A stretch of 37,583 bases of DNA from an uncultured Blautia sp. (GCA_934378195.1 CAKRPO010000017.1:1-37583), one strand, 5' to 3'; positions 23,749 to 33,195 are shown, counted from the first letter of the stretch. Notes: a model not told the origin generated them from the letters alone. Made by a program: numbers and translations.

Positions 23749-24678
23749 ATGAGAAGAAAAAACAGATTAAAAGTACTGCTGGTGATTCTGATCTCGCTAT
23801 TTATCATGTTTGGCGCAGCAGCACTTCTTCTGGCCGGTTTTCAGAGAAGTGAGAGAGAGGCACAAAAGAAAAAAGAAGCAATGGCGGCACTGGAAAATCT
23901 GCCTACAGCAGCACCTACGGAGGTGCCTGTAACGCCTTCTCCGAGTCCGACACCGAGACCGACAGCAACACCGACACCGATCCCGAAGGAAATGGTAACC
24001 TTTAATCCAGATGATTTCTGGGATTACTGGTACAGTACAGATGGATTGGTAACGATCAATGTTTATAATATCAGTAAGGACAGTGTATCCTTTAATTTTT
24101 GCCAGACAGATGCGGGGCAGACACAGTCAGTTTCTGCAGATATAACAGCTGAAGTGGCAGGAACAGCGGCAGCCTTTTCTTTTACAGATACGTTGGGAAA
24201 TACAGCGTCCGGGAATCTGACTTTTGATAATGGACAACTCTATCTGCGGGCAACTACCGCAGAGCCTGTGTCTTCTGTATATCCGAATGTAGGCTGTATT
24301 ATGAGTAGAACACAGAGACAGCTTGCACAGCCGGAACCGACAGCAACTCCGCAGCCGGAAGAGCAGGCACAGAATACGGCTGAAACAGGGGAATATTTCT
24401 TTCCGGAGAGCAGTAGCCGTTATCTTACAGATGAAGAAATATCCGCATATAGTTCAGATCAACTGGAACTTGCAAAGAATGAAATTTATGCACGTCATGG
24501 ACGACAGTTTGTGACAGATTATATTGCAGAATATTTTAATAGTAAATCATGGTATCAGGGAACAATCGATCCAGATACATTTGATGCAGAACAGAGTTCG
24601 ATTTTTAATGAATATGAGCTTGCGAATATAGCAAAGATTGCAGAGTGGGAAGAACAGAAAGCGAGTCAGGGAAACTGA
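23749..24678 (+). CDS. Membrane-anchored extracellular YARHG-domain protein
   Basis: The 309-residue protein has a basic start (MRRKNRLK), one membrane helix at about 9-30, then a Thr/Pro-rich spacer (about 50-80) with repeated TPT, PSP and TATP units that suggests a wall-spanning stalk. Residues 85-195 form a beta-rich domain of unknown type, a second Pro/Glu linker follows (about 198-215), and residues about 223-305 are a YARHG domain, with SRYLTDEEISAYSSDQLELAKNEIYARHGRQF. YARHG domains occur on the outside of Gram-positive cells; their ligand is unknown. The start follows AGAGGTGATCGA. Its stop codon lies inside a perfect hairpin. It is probably co-transcribed with fbp, though no functional link is evident. 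Confidence 0.85.
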   Translation: MRRKNRLKVLLVILISLFIMFGAAALLLAGFQRSEREAQKKKEAMAALENLPTAAPTEVPVTPSPSPTPRPTATPTPIPKEMVTFNPDDFWDYWYSTDGLVTINVYNISKDSVSFNFCQTDAGQTQSVSADITAEVAGTAAAFSFTDTLGNTASGNLTFDNGQLYLRATTAEPVSSVYPNVGCIMSRTQRQLAQPEPTATPQPEEQAQNTAETGEYFFPESSSRYLTDEEISAYSSDQLELAKNEIYARHGRQFVTDYIAEYFNSKSWYQGTIDPDTFDAEQSSIFNEYELANIAKIAEWEEQKASQGN

Positions 24679-24688
24679 CTCGCTTTCT
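24656..24688. terminator. Perfect hairpin over the stop codon of the YARHG gene
   Basis: AGAAAGCGAGTCAG (24656-24669) pairs perfectly with CTGACTCGCTTTCT (24675-24688) around a 5-base loop. It has no strong T-run on plus, but it is followed two bases later by the 36-bp palindrome. Together they separate the YARHG gene from the convergent XRE gene. Confidence 0.7.
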
Positions 24689-24690
24689 AA

Positions 24691-24726
24691 TGTAATAGGA
24701 AATTACTCCGTAATGTTCCTATTACA
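24691..24726. repeat. 36-bp palindromic repeat, copy 2
   Basis: Arms TGTAATAGGAA (24691-24701) and TTCCTATTACA (24716-24726) are perfect complements, and the interior ATTAC/GTAAT also pairs. This is the most symmetric of the three copies. It lies between two convergent genes and ends just before the stop codon of the XRE gene. Confidence 0.85.
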
Positions 24727-24733
24727 TAAAAAA

Positions 24734-24949
24734 TTATTTGATCGGTTCTTTGTTGTCGGTTCGTCCAACCAGATAATCAATGGTGGTATCATAATAGTCA
24801 GCCAGACGGATCAGCATTTCAATCGGGATATTGCGGGATCCGGTTTCATAATGAGAATAAGAACGCTGACTGATATGAAGAATTTCACCGATTTTTTTCT
24901 GTGACAGATCAGAATCTATGCGAAGATCCTGAATTCGCTGAAATTTCAT
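24734..24949 (-). CDS. Small XRE-family DNA-binding regulator
   Basis: The 71-residue protein is a lone helix-turn-helix domain of the Cro/CI (XRE) type: RIQDLRIDSDLSQKKIGEILHISQRSYSHYETGSRNIPIEMLIRLADYYDTTIDYLVGRTD. The recognition helix is likely within ISQRSYSHYETG. There is no sensor or peptidase domain, so it should act as a small dimeric repressor. GGAGGTGAAATC precedes the ATG at 24949. It is divergent from the comM-dprA-topA genes; a 26-bp dyad (24987-25012) lies between the two starts and covers the -35 of the comM promoter, which suggests it may regulate itself and comM. That link is inference. Confidence 0.92.
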   Translation of the reverse strand: MKFQRIQDLRIDSDLSQKKIGEILHISQRSYSHYETGSRNIPIEMLIRLADYYDTTIDYLVGRTDNKEPIK

Positions 24950-24986
24950 GATTTCACCTCCTTCATTATGTACAATTATAAAACAG

Positions 24987-25012
24987 TCCGAAATGTGCTA
25001 TTGCAATTCGGA
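24987..25012. promoter_or_regulatory. Dyad between the XRE gene and comM: candidate operator
   Basis: TCCGAA (24987-24992) and TTCGGA (25007-25012) are perfect inverted repeats 14 bases apart, and the inner TGTGCTATTGCA is partly symmetric. The dyad overlaps the -35 box of comM and lies just above the minus-strand -10 (TATAAT, 24980-24975) of the XRE gene. Confidence 0.5.
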
Positions 25013-25029
25013 GCAAAATGGACTATAAT
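25001..25029 (+). promoter_or_regulatory. Promoter of comM
   Basis: TTGCAA at 25001-25006 and TATAAT at 25024-25029 are 17 bases apart. The leader is about 90 bases before the ribosome site AGGAGGT at 25114-25120. Confidence 0.65.
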
Positions 25030-25124
25030 AAAAATCATTTCTTTCTATTTTCTATTATTTCATTCCCAATATCAATACAATATAGCAATGCAGATCAGGG
25101 TGCATATGCATACAGGAGGTTTTT

Positions 25125-26645
25125 ATGTTTGCAAGTGTACTATCAGCAGCAATTTTAGGAATGGATGTACATCCAATCCAGGTGGAAGCAGATGTCAGTG
25201 ACGGACTGCCGACATTTACGATGGTTGGCTTTCCCTCAGCGCAGGTCAAAGAAGCACAGGACCGTGTCAGGACAGCTCTGAAAAATAATGGAATCGCGCT
25301 TCCGCCCAAGAGAATAACGGTGAATTTTGCACCGGCAGATATCAAAAAAGAAGGTGCCGGGTTTGATCTCCCGCTGGCAGCCGCTGTACTCGCTGCTTCG
25401 GGGATATTAAAACCGGAGCAGCTACGTTGTGTAATGATGGCAGGAGAAATCAGCTTAAATGGTGATATTCACGCAATATCCGGGATTCTTCCGATGATCA
25501 TTAAGGCAAGGGAAGAAAAATGCCGTTTTTGTGTCGTTCCATATGATAACCTGAGGGAAGCCAGTCTGATACCGGATATGAAAGTGATTGGAGTGAAGAG
25601 CCTTCAGGATATGATCCAGTATATCAAAGAACCGGAAACATATGTCAAAGATCCGGGCAGATTTAGTGAACAACCGGACAAAGAAAAGTTGGATTTCAGA
25701 GATATCCGAGGACAGGAAAGTCTGAAACGGGCGGTGGAGATAGCGGTCAGTGGGTTTCATAATCTGCTTATGATCGGACCGCCCGGAGCCGGAAAGACGA
25801 TGGTTGCGAGAAGAATTCCGGGGATTATGCCGGAACTGACATTTGAAGAAGGACTGGAATTGACAAAGATATACAGTATAGCAGGTTTGTTATCTTCTGG
25901 AGATCCGCTGATCCGCAACCGTCCGTTTCGAAGTCCACATCATACCTGCTCTGCGCAGGCCCTTGCGGGAGGCGGACGTAACCCGCGCCCCGGGGAAATC
26001 ACACTGGCACATAGAGGCGTGTTGTTTCTGGATGAGATGCCGGAGTTTTCCCGGAGAAGTCTGGAAATTCTCAGACAGCCGCTGGAAGATAAAGTAATTC
26101 ATATTTCCAGGGTCTATGGAACTTATGATTTTCCAGCAGATTTTATGCTCTGTGCAGCAATGAACCCATGTCCATGCGGATATTATCCGGATATGAACCG
26201 ATGCAGGTGTACGCCCCCGCAGGTGATGCGTTATATGGGTAAGATCAGTCAGCCGCTTCTGGACAGGCTGGATCTTTGTGCGGAGGTATCACCAGTAGAT
26301 TTTGAGGGATTGAGTAACGGACATGCCGGAGAGAGTACGGAGAAAATCCGGCAGAGAGTGATCTGTGCCCAGAATATTCAGAGAGAACGATATAAAATAG
26401 AAGGAATTCAATTCAATGGGGAACTGAAGGGAAGCCAGATTGAGAAATACTGTCTGCTTGAGAAGGACGCCAGAAAGCTTCTCAAGATGGCGTTTCAGCA
26501 TATGCCGTTCAGTGCAAGGGCTTATCACAGGATACTGAAAGTGGCGCGTACGATTGCAGATATGGAAGCCGCAGAGAGCATTCATCGAACTCATGTTGCA
26601 GAAGCACTGTCGTACAGAGCATTTGACAAAAAATACTGGAATTAG
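25125..26645 (+). CDS. comM: YifB/ComM family AAA+ ATPase (Mg-chelatase-like)
   Basis: The 506-residue protein opens with the ChlI-like Lon-type domain (residues 1-165: VSDGLPTFTMVGFPSAQVKEAQDRVRTAL). An AAA+ core follows, with Walker A GPPGAGKT at 218-225 and Walker B VLFLDEMPEF (Asp303, Glu304). A zinc-ribbon-like CPCGYYPDMNRCRC segment and the C-terminal Mg-chelatase lid end it. In naturally competent bacteria ComM drives branch migration during recombination of taken-up DNA; in others its role is open. CAGGAGGTTTTT precedes the ATG. It is followed by dprA and topA on the same strand, a conserved order in Firmicutes that fits joint DNA processing. Confidence 0.95.
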   Translation: MFASVLSAAILGMDVHPIQVEADVSDGLPTFTMVGFPSAQVKEAQDRVRTALKNNGIALPPKRITVNFAPADIKKEGAGFDLPLAAAVLAASGILKPEQLRCVMMAGEISLNGDIHAISGILPMIIKAREEKCRFCVVPYDNLREASLIPDMKVIGVKSLQDMIQYIKEPETYVKDPGRFSEQPDKEKLDFRDIRGQESLKRAVEIAVSGFHNLLMIGPPGAGKTMVARRIPGIMPELTFEEGLELTKIYSIAGLLSSGDPLIRNRPFRSPHHTCSAQALAGGGRNPRPGEITLAHRGVLFLDEMPEFSRRSLEILRQPLEDKVIHISRVYGTYDFPADFMLCAAMNPCPCGYYPDMNRCRCTPPQVMRYMGKISQPLLDRLDLCAEVSPVDFEGLSNGHAGESTEKIRQRVICAQNIQRERYKIEGIQFNGELKGSQIEKYCLLEKDARKLLKMAFQHMPFSARAYHRILKVARTIADMEAAESIHRTHVAEALSYRAFDKKYWN

Positions 26646-26660
26646 AATTTTCTGTGAATG
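26646..26660 (+). promoter_or_regulatory. Weak CodY-like site between comM and dprA
   Basis: AATTTTCTGTGAATG matches the CodY consensus at 12 of 15 positions, starting one base after the comM stop. A site of this quality may be chance. Confidence 0.3.
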
Positions 26661-26718
26661 GAGAAAGAGTAACATAAAATCCGACTAAAAGAGATAACTT
26701 ATATGGGAGAGGTATTAT

Positions 26719-27627
26719 ATGGAAGAAACACAGAATGAAGGAAAAAAGAAACTGGAAATACCGATACGGACAATCCATAAGGGAGAAGCGGAATATCCAC
26801 AGAAACTGCTGCATTATGAAGGAATGCCGGAAATCCTTTATGTGAAAGGAAGATTGCCAGATTCAAAATGTCCGACGGTTGCAATCGTAGGAGCCAGGGC
26901 AGCAAGTTCATACGGGCGCGTTCAGGCTTTTCGTTATGCGAAGAGACTGAGCGAAGAAGGCGTGCAGATTCTGAGCGGAATGGCCTATGGAATCGATACA
27001 GAGGCACACAGAGGCGCTTTGGAAGGAAATGGAGGAACGTGGGCCATACTGGGGAATGGAGTCGATATTTGTTATCCGACGGGAAACAGGGCATTGTATC
27101 AGCGAATTCTGCAGGATGATTACGGAATCATCAGTGAACAGTCTCCGGGGACATATGCAAGAAACTATTTCTTTCCGGCCAGAAATCGGATTATCAGTGG
27201 ACTTGCCGATGTTGTGCTGATCGTAGAGGCTAAGGAGAAGAGCGGATCTCTGATCACAGCACAGTGGGCACTTGATCAGGGTAAGGCTGTTTATGCATTG
27301 CCAGGACCTGTAAATACGGAGTTAAGTATGGGCTGTCACAAATTGATTTATGATGGGGCAGGCATTGCCTATACACCGGAGATCCTGCTGCGAGAACTTG
27401 GAATAGATTGTAAAAAAATCGTTAAAGAAAAAACAAAAAATGAGTTAGGACTTGCAACGGATTTAAAATTGGTGTATAGTTGTCTCGATTTGCAACCAAA
27501 ATCTATGGAATTTTTAATCCAGGAAACAGGGCTTCCACCAGAAAAAGTCGGCAGTCTTTTGCTGGAGTTGAAAATATCGGGGATAGCCCGGGAAATCGGC
27601 AGACACTATTATGTAAAGGCAATATGA
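26719..27627 (+). CDS. dprA: DNA-processing protein DprA
   Basis: The 302-residue protein binds incoming single-stranded DNA and loads RecA. The Rossmann core is clear: VAIVGARAASSYGRVQA, ILSGMAYGIDTEAHRGAL, GNGVDICYPTGNRALYQRI, FPARNRIISGLADVVLIVEA and GSLITAQWALDQGKAVYALPGP. A C-terminal winged-helix-like domain (about 238-300) is present. It is shorter than the B. subtilis or pneumococcal proteins because the N-terminal SAM-like domain is missing or much reduced; the core begins almost at once. The ribosome site AGAGGTATT is modest. It forms one run with comM and topA. Confidence 0.95.
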   Translation: MEETQNEGKKKLEIPIRTIHKGEAEYPQKLLHYEGMPEILYVKGRLPDSKCPTVAIVGARAASSYGRVQAFRYAKRLSEEGVQILSGMAYGIDTEAHRGALEGNGGTWAILGNGVDICYPTGNRALYQRILQDDYGIISEQSPGTYARNYFFPARNRIISGLADVVLIVEAKEKSGSLITAQWALDQGKAVYALPGPVNTELSMGCHKLIYDGAGIAYTPEILLRELGIDCKKIVKEKTKNELGLATDLKLVYSCLDLQPKSMEFLIQETGLPPEKVGSLLLELKISGIAREIGRHYYVKAI

Positions 27628-27673
27628 GATAGAAACGAGTCTCCCGGGAAATTTAACAAATAGTTGGAGAAGT

Positions 27674-27700
27674 GTTGCTGTGAACGAAGTGAGCAGTAAC
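27674..27700 (+). repeat. GTTAC-stem leader hairpin, copy before topA
   Basis: GTTGCTGT (27674-27681) pairs with GCAGTAAC (27693-27700), using two G-U pairs in RNA, around the loop GAACGAAGTGA. The loop is identical to that at 3428-3438, whereas the stem has changed while keeping pairing. Confidence 0.7.
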
Positions 27701-27720
27701 GGAGAAGTAGGAGAGATAGC

Positions 27721-29790
27721 ATGGCGAAATATCTGGTGATAGTAGAATCACCTGCAAAAGTAAAAACTATCAAGAAATTTCTTGGGAGCAATTATGATGT
27801 GCAGGCATCAAACGGGCATGTGCGCGATTTTCCGAAGAGTCAGTTTGGCATTGATGTAGAAAATGATTTTGAACCAAAATATATTACGATCAGAGGAAAA
27901 GGAGAACTACTGGCTAATTTGCGCAAAGCAGCCAAAAAGGCAGATAAGATTTATCTCGCAACTGACCCTGACCGTGAGGGAGAGGCAATATCCTGGCATC
28001 TCATGCAGGCACTGAAAGAAGATCCGGCCAAGATGCGCAGAATTTCTTTTAATGAGATCACGAAGACTGCAGTAAAGAACTCGATCAAGCAGCCGAGAGA
28101 TCTGGATATGAATCTGGTGGATGCACAGCAGGCCCGAAGAATGCTGGATCGTATGGTTGGTTATACGATCAGTCCTCTTCTCTGGATAAAAGTAAAGAGG
28201 GGACTAAGCGCAGGTCGTGTGCAGTCAGTGGCACTTCGTATCATTTGCGACAGAGAAGATGAGATCAACTCTTTTATTCCGGAAGAATACTGGAGTCTTG
28301 ATGGAGAATTTCGCGTTAAAGGCGAAAAGAAACCGTTACAGGCGAAGTTTTATGGTACCGACAAGAAGCTTCCAATCCACAATAAAGCAGAGATGGATGC
28401 ACTTCTGAAAAATCTTGAGAATGCAGAATATGAGATTACAGAAGTCAAAAAAGGAGAGCGTATCAAGAACGCTCCACTGCCGTTTACGACCAGTACGCTG
28501 CAGCAGGAAGCATCCAAGACACTGAATTTTTCCACACAGAAGACCATGCGTCTTGCTCAGCAGTTATATGAAGGTATTGATATAAAGGGAAGCGGTACCG
28601 TCGGCGTGATCAGTTACCTGCGTACAGATTCCACACGAATCTCACAGGAGGCGGATGAGGCTGCAAGAGCTTACATCGGCACACAGTATGGCGAAAATTA
28701 TGTTTCTACCAGTGGAAAGACGGTAAAGAAAGATCAGAAGATCCAGGATGCACACGAGGCAATCCGTCCGACCGATATTACGAGGACACCGGCGATGATC
28801 AAGGAATCTCTTTCCAGAGATCAGTTCCGGCTGTATCAGCTGATCTGGAAACGTTTTACAGCAAGCAGAATGGCTGCTGCGAAATACGAGACAACCTCTG
28901 TAAAGATCGGTGCGGGTGAGTATACTTTTACAGTTGCGGCATCCAAGCTCGTATTTGACGGATTTATGTCTGTGTATATGCAGGAAGAGGATAGTCAGAA
29001 GGGGAATGTACTCAGTCAGAGCCTTGAGAAAGGTATGAAACTGCAGCTGACAGAGCTGAAACCGGAACAGCATTTTACACAGCCACCGGCACATTACACA
29101 GAAGCTTCTCTTGTTAAGGCACTTGAAGAGCAGGGAATCGGGCGTCCAAGTACCTATGCGCCGACGATCACAACAATCATCAGCCGTCGTTATGTATCAA
29201 AGGAACAGAAGAACCTTTACGTGACAGAACTTGGCGAGGTCGTCAACAATATTATGAAACAGGCATTCCCGAGTATCGTGGATGTTCGGTTTACAGCGAT
29301 GATGGAAGGACTTCTGGATTGCGTGGAAGAAGGAACTGTGCAGTGGAAGACCGTTGTCAGAAACTTTTATCCGGATTTGAAGAGAGACGTAGATGCAGCT
29401 GAGAAAGAGCTGGAAAAGGTCGAGATCCAGGATGAGGTGACGGATGAAATCTGTGATGTCTGTGGACGTAATATGGTCATCAAATATGGACCTCATGGAA
29501 GATTTCTTGCGTGCCCGGGATTTCCGGAGTGCAGAAACACCAAACCATATTACGAAAAGATTGGTGTGGCATGTCCGAAGTGCGGCAAGGATGTTGTGTT
29601 AAAGAAGACACAGAAAGGTCGTAAATATTATGGTTGTATCGACAATCCGGACTGTGATTTTATGTCATGGCAGAAACCATCTGCAAAGAAATGTCCGGTT
29701 TGTGGAAGCTATATGGTCGAAAAAGGAAATAAGATTGTCTGCAGTGAGACAACTTGCGGTTATGTAGAGCAGAAGTCTAAAGAAGATTAA
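27721..29790 (+). CDS. topA: DNA topoisomerase I (type IA)
   Basis: The 689-residue enzyme relaxes negative supercoils. It begins with a Toprim domain (LVIVESPAKVKTIKKFLG; LATDPDREGEAISWHL with the metal-binding acids), then the type IA core with the active-site tyrosine Tyr299 in GVISYLRTDSTRIS. The C-terminus carries three Topo C4 zinc fingers from about residue 577: CDVCGRNM...CPGFPEC, CPKCGKDV...CIDNPDC and CPVCGSYM...CSETTCG. The length is usual for Firmicutes. The start follows GTAGGAGAGATAGC. It sits between dprA and codY; in Bacillus several genes (trmFO, xerC-like, clpQY) intervene, and they are absent here. Confidence 0.98.
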   Translation: MAKYLVIVESPAKVKTIKKFLGSNYDVQASNGHVRDFPKSQFGIDVENDFEPKYITIRGKGELLANLRKAAKKADKIYLATDPDREGEAISWHLMQALKEDPAKMRRISFNEITKTAVKNSIKQPRDLDMNLVDAQQARRMLDRMVGYTISPLLWIKVKRGLSAGRVQSVALRIICDREDEINSFIPEEYWSLDGEFRVKGEKKPLQAKFYGTDKKLPIHNKAEMDALLKNLENAEYEITEVKKGERIKNAPLPFTTSTLQQEASKTLNFSTQKTMRLAQQLYEGIDIKGSGTVGVISYLRTDSTRISQEADEAARAYIGTQYGENYVSTSGKTVKKDQKIQDAHEAIRPTDITRTPAMIKESLSRDQFRLYQLIWKRFTASRMAAAKYETTSVKIGAGEYTFTVAASKLVFDGFMSVYMQEEDSQKGNVLSQSLEKGMKLQLTELKPEQHFTQPPAHYTEASLVKALEEQGIGRPSTYAPTITTIISRRYVSKEQKNLYVTELGEVVNNIMKQAFPSIVDVRFTAMMEGLLDCVEEGTVQWKTVVRNFYPDLKRDVDAAEKELEKVEIQDEVTDEICDVCGRNMVIKYGPHGRFLACPGFPECRNTKPYYEKIGVACPKCGKDVVLKKTQKGRKYYGCIDNPDCDFMSWQKPSAKKCPVCGSYMVEKGNKIVCSETTCGYVEQKSKED

Positions 29791-29797
29791 ATATATA

Positions 29798-29812
29798 AAT
29801 TTTCTGAAAATG
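29798..29812 (+). promoter_or_regulatory. Probable CodY site upstream of codY
   Basis: AATTTTCTGAAAATG matches the consensus AATTTTCWGAAAATT at 14 of 15 positions. It lies eight bases after the topA stop and about 30 bases above the likely codY -35. This suggests autoregulation, as described for CodY in other Firmicutes. Confidence 0.68.
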
Positions 29813-29843
29813 CAGACAAAATCGAAAAAGTTATAAAAATATC

Positions 29844-29872
29844 TTGTATTTTCGTTGCAAAACGTGTACTAT
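29844..29872 (+). promoter_or_regulatory. Likely promoter of codY
   Basis: TTGTAT (29844-29849) and TACTAT (29867-29872) are 17 bases apart. The ribosome site AGAAGGAGGCC at 29907-29917 follows. The boxes are moderate matches. Confidence 0.4.
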
Positions 29873-29920
29873 TATACCATAAGATTGAAAACATCGAAAA
29901 AACAAGAGAAGGAGGCCGTA

Positions 29921-30706
29921 ATGAGCGTTCAGTTGTTGGATAAAACCAGAAAAATCAATAAACTTTTGCACAACAGCAGTTCCAGTAAAGTTGTATTTAA
30001 TGATATCTGTCAGGTACTGATGGACACATTAAGCTCCAATATTCTGGTGCTGAGCAAAAAAGGTAAAGTACTTGGAATCAGTTTATGTCCTGGCGTAGAA
30101 GAGATCACGGAGCTGATCGAGGATAATGTTGGTGGACATGTAGATTCTCTGTTAAATGAACGTTTCCTGGGCGTTTTGTCTACAAAGGAAAATGTAAATC
30201 TTCAGACACTTGGATTTGAACATGTAAACAGCAACTGTCAGGGTATCATCAATCCGATCGACATTGCCGGTGAGAGACTGGGGACTGTCTTCATGTACCG
30301 TAATGACAAACCATATGATATTGAGGATATTATTGTCAGTGAATATGGTACGACAGTAGTTGGACTGGAAATGATGAGAGCGGTTCATGAAGAAAATGCA
30401 GAAGAAGACCGTAAACAGCAAGTCGTTAAATCTGCGTTTAATACATTGTCCTTCTCAGAACTGGAAGCAATCATCCATATCTTTGATGAGCTTGATGGCG
30501 AAGAAGGTATCCTGGTAGCAAGCAAGATTGCGGATCGGGTTGGTATCACCAGATCTGTGATTGTCAATGCACTTCGTAAGTTTGAGAGTGCAGGTGTTAT
30601 CGAATCACGTTCTTCTGGTATGAAAGGTACCTATATCAAGGTGCTGAATGAAGTGATTTTCGATGAATTGGAAGAAATCAAAGCGCAGCGAAATAAGAAG
30701 TCGTGA
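29921..30706 (+). CDS. codY: GTP- and branched-chain-amino-acid-sensing global regulator CodY
   Basis: The 261-residue protein has the full CodY layout. An N-terminal GAF-like domain binds isoleucine, leucine or valine (about 1-150; LLDKTRKINKLLHNSS, CQVLMDTLSSNILVLSKKGKVLGI, ERFLGVLSTKENVNLQTL). A linker follows, then a winged HTH, ILVASKIADRVGITRSVIVNALRKFESAGVIESRSSGMKGTYIKVLN (about 203-250). With amino acids and GTP bound it represses biosynthesis genes in rich conditions. I chose the ATG at 29921, with AAGGAGG above it; the open frame back to a TTG at 29855 is not family-like. It is followed by its own terminator. Candidate sites are at 29798-29812 and 12403-12417. Confidence 0.97.
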   Translation: MSVQLLDKTRKINKLLHNSSSSKVVFNDICQVLMDTLSSNILVLSKKGKVLGISLCPGVEEITELIEDNVGGHVDSLLNERFLGVLSTKENVNLQTLGFEHVNSNCQGIINPIDIAGERLGTVFMYRNDKPYDIEDIIVSEYGTTVVGLEMMRAVHEENAEEDRKQQVVKSAFNTLSFSELEAIIHIFDELDGEEGILVASKIADRVGITRSVIVNALRKFESAGVIESRSSGMKGTYIKVLNEVIFDELEEIKAQRNKKS

Positions 30707-30737
30707 ATGCATGGCAAATAGAATGCACAGTGATAGG

Positions 30738-30775
30738 AAAAGCCTTTTCCCTGATGGGAGAGGGCTTTTTCTTTT
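30738..30775 (+). terminator. Intrinsic terminator of codY
   Basis: AAAGCCTTTTCCC pairs with GGGAGAGGGCTTT, with G-U pairs, around a TGAT loop, followed by a T-rich tract. It lies 31 bases after the stop codon. Confidence 0.88.
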
Positions 30776-30889
30776 ACTTCGAGCTGTTGATAAAAGTTAC
30801 TGAAAATGAGAAAGTGAGAAAACAAGAGAAAAATAAAGAAAATAAGAGATTATAAAAATAAATACATTATTTTGCAACTGTGAAAAGAG

Positions 30890-30918
30890 TTGCAGAAAAT
30901 CATGAATTTCAATAATAT
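30890..30918 (+). promoter_or_regulatory. Promoter of groESL
   Basis: TTGCAG (30890-30895) and TAATAT (30913-30918) are 17 bases apart. The predicted transcription start falls at about 30925, directly before the CIRCE element. Confidence 0.6.
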
Positions 30919-30929
30919 AGGGACAGTGA

Positions 30930-30956
30930 TTAGCACTCAAATGAAAAGAGTGCTAG
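30930..30956 (+). promoter_or_regulatory. CIRCE element (HrcA operator) of groESL
   Basis: TTAGCACTC (30930-30938), a 9-base spacer and GAGTGCTAG (30948-30956) match the consensus TTAGCACTC-N9-GAGTGCTAA at 17 of 18 positions. HrcA, not encoded in this window, should repress groESL here until heat or unfolded protein titrates GroEL. Confidence 0.96.
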
Positions 30957-30992
30957 TAATTTAAAAGAAGACAACAATAAAGGAGGAAATAG

Positions 30993-31280
<288 letters not shown>

Positions 31281-31286
31281 TCGTAA

Positions 31287-32963
<1,677 letters not shown>

Positions 32964-32979
32964 AAAAGATTTATGATTT

Positions 32980-33013
32980 AAGGGATTGGCGTCATAGACG
33001 CTGATCCCTTTTT
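32980..33013 (+). terminator. Intrinsic terminator of groESL
   Basis: AAGGGAT and GCGTC (32980-32993) pair with GACGC and ATCCCTT, with a small internal loop, and then T's run to 33013. The palindromic repeat copy 3 begins just after the T-run. Confidence 0.9.
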
Positions 33014-33014
33014 A

Positions 33015-33050
33015 CATTATAGAAAATTACTCCGTAATGTTCCAATAACA
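33015..33050 (+). repeat. 36-bp palindromic repeat, copy 3
   Basis: The core AAATTACTCCGTAATGTTCC (33024-33043) is identical to copy 2; the arms have drifted (CATTATAGAA and TTCCAATAACA). Like copies 1 and 2 it is followed by TAAAAA and lies directly after a terminator hairpin. Confidence 0.75.
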
Positions 33051-33059
33051 TAAAAATGC

Positions 33060-33160
33060 TCCGTGAGGATGCGGCTAGATGTATTTGGAATATGTCTGCT
33101 AAAGCAGGCTGCATCTGGCACACAAGGCTTAGTAAGTCCCTCAGAGATTGAGGGATTCAG
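33060..33160 (+). other. Structured intergenic region of unknown nature after groEL
   Basis: No good gene is visible here. Three hairpins can be drawn: GATGC (33068-33072) with GCATC (33111-33115), enclosing CTGCT/AGCAG (33096-33100 with 33103-33107), and TCCCTCA/TGAGGGA (33137-33143 with 33149-33155). A short frame (33069-33194) is probably chance. It may be a non-coding RNA or an interspersed repeat; I cannot name it. Confidence 0.35.
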
Positions 33161-33165
33161 GGAGT

Positions 33166-33195
33166 TTGAAGTGGACTTGTCCACTTTATTATGAT
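33166..33195 (+). promoter_or_regulatory. Promoter with an 18-bp palindrome in its spacer
   Basis: TTGAAG (33166-33171) and TATGAT (33190-33195) are 18 bases apart. A perfect inverted repeat, AAGTGGAC-TT-GTCCACTT (33169-33186), fills the space between them. This is where a repressor would sit. It serves the small membrane protein gene at 33234. Confidence 0.5.

Noticed and set aside
33069..33194. A 41-codon frame starting MRLDVFGICL
   Set aside because: GTGAGG directly touches the ATG, leaving no spacing, and the frame runs through the promoter and palindrome of the next gene. Stable hairpins explain the region better.
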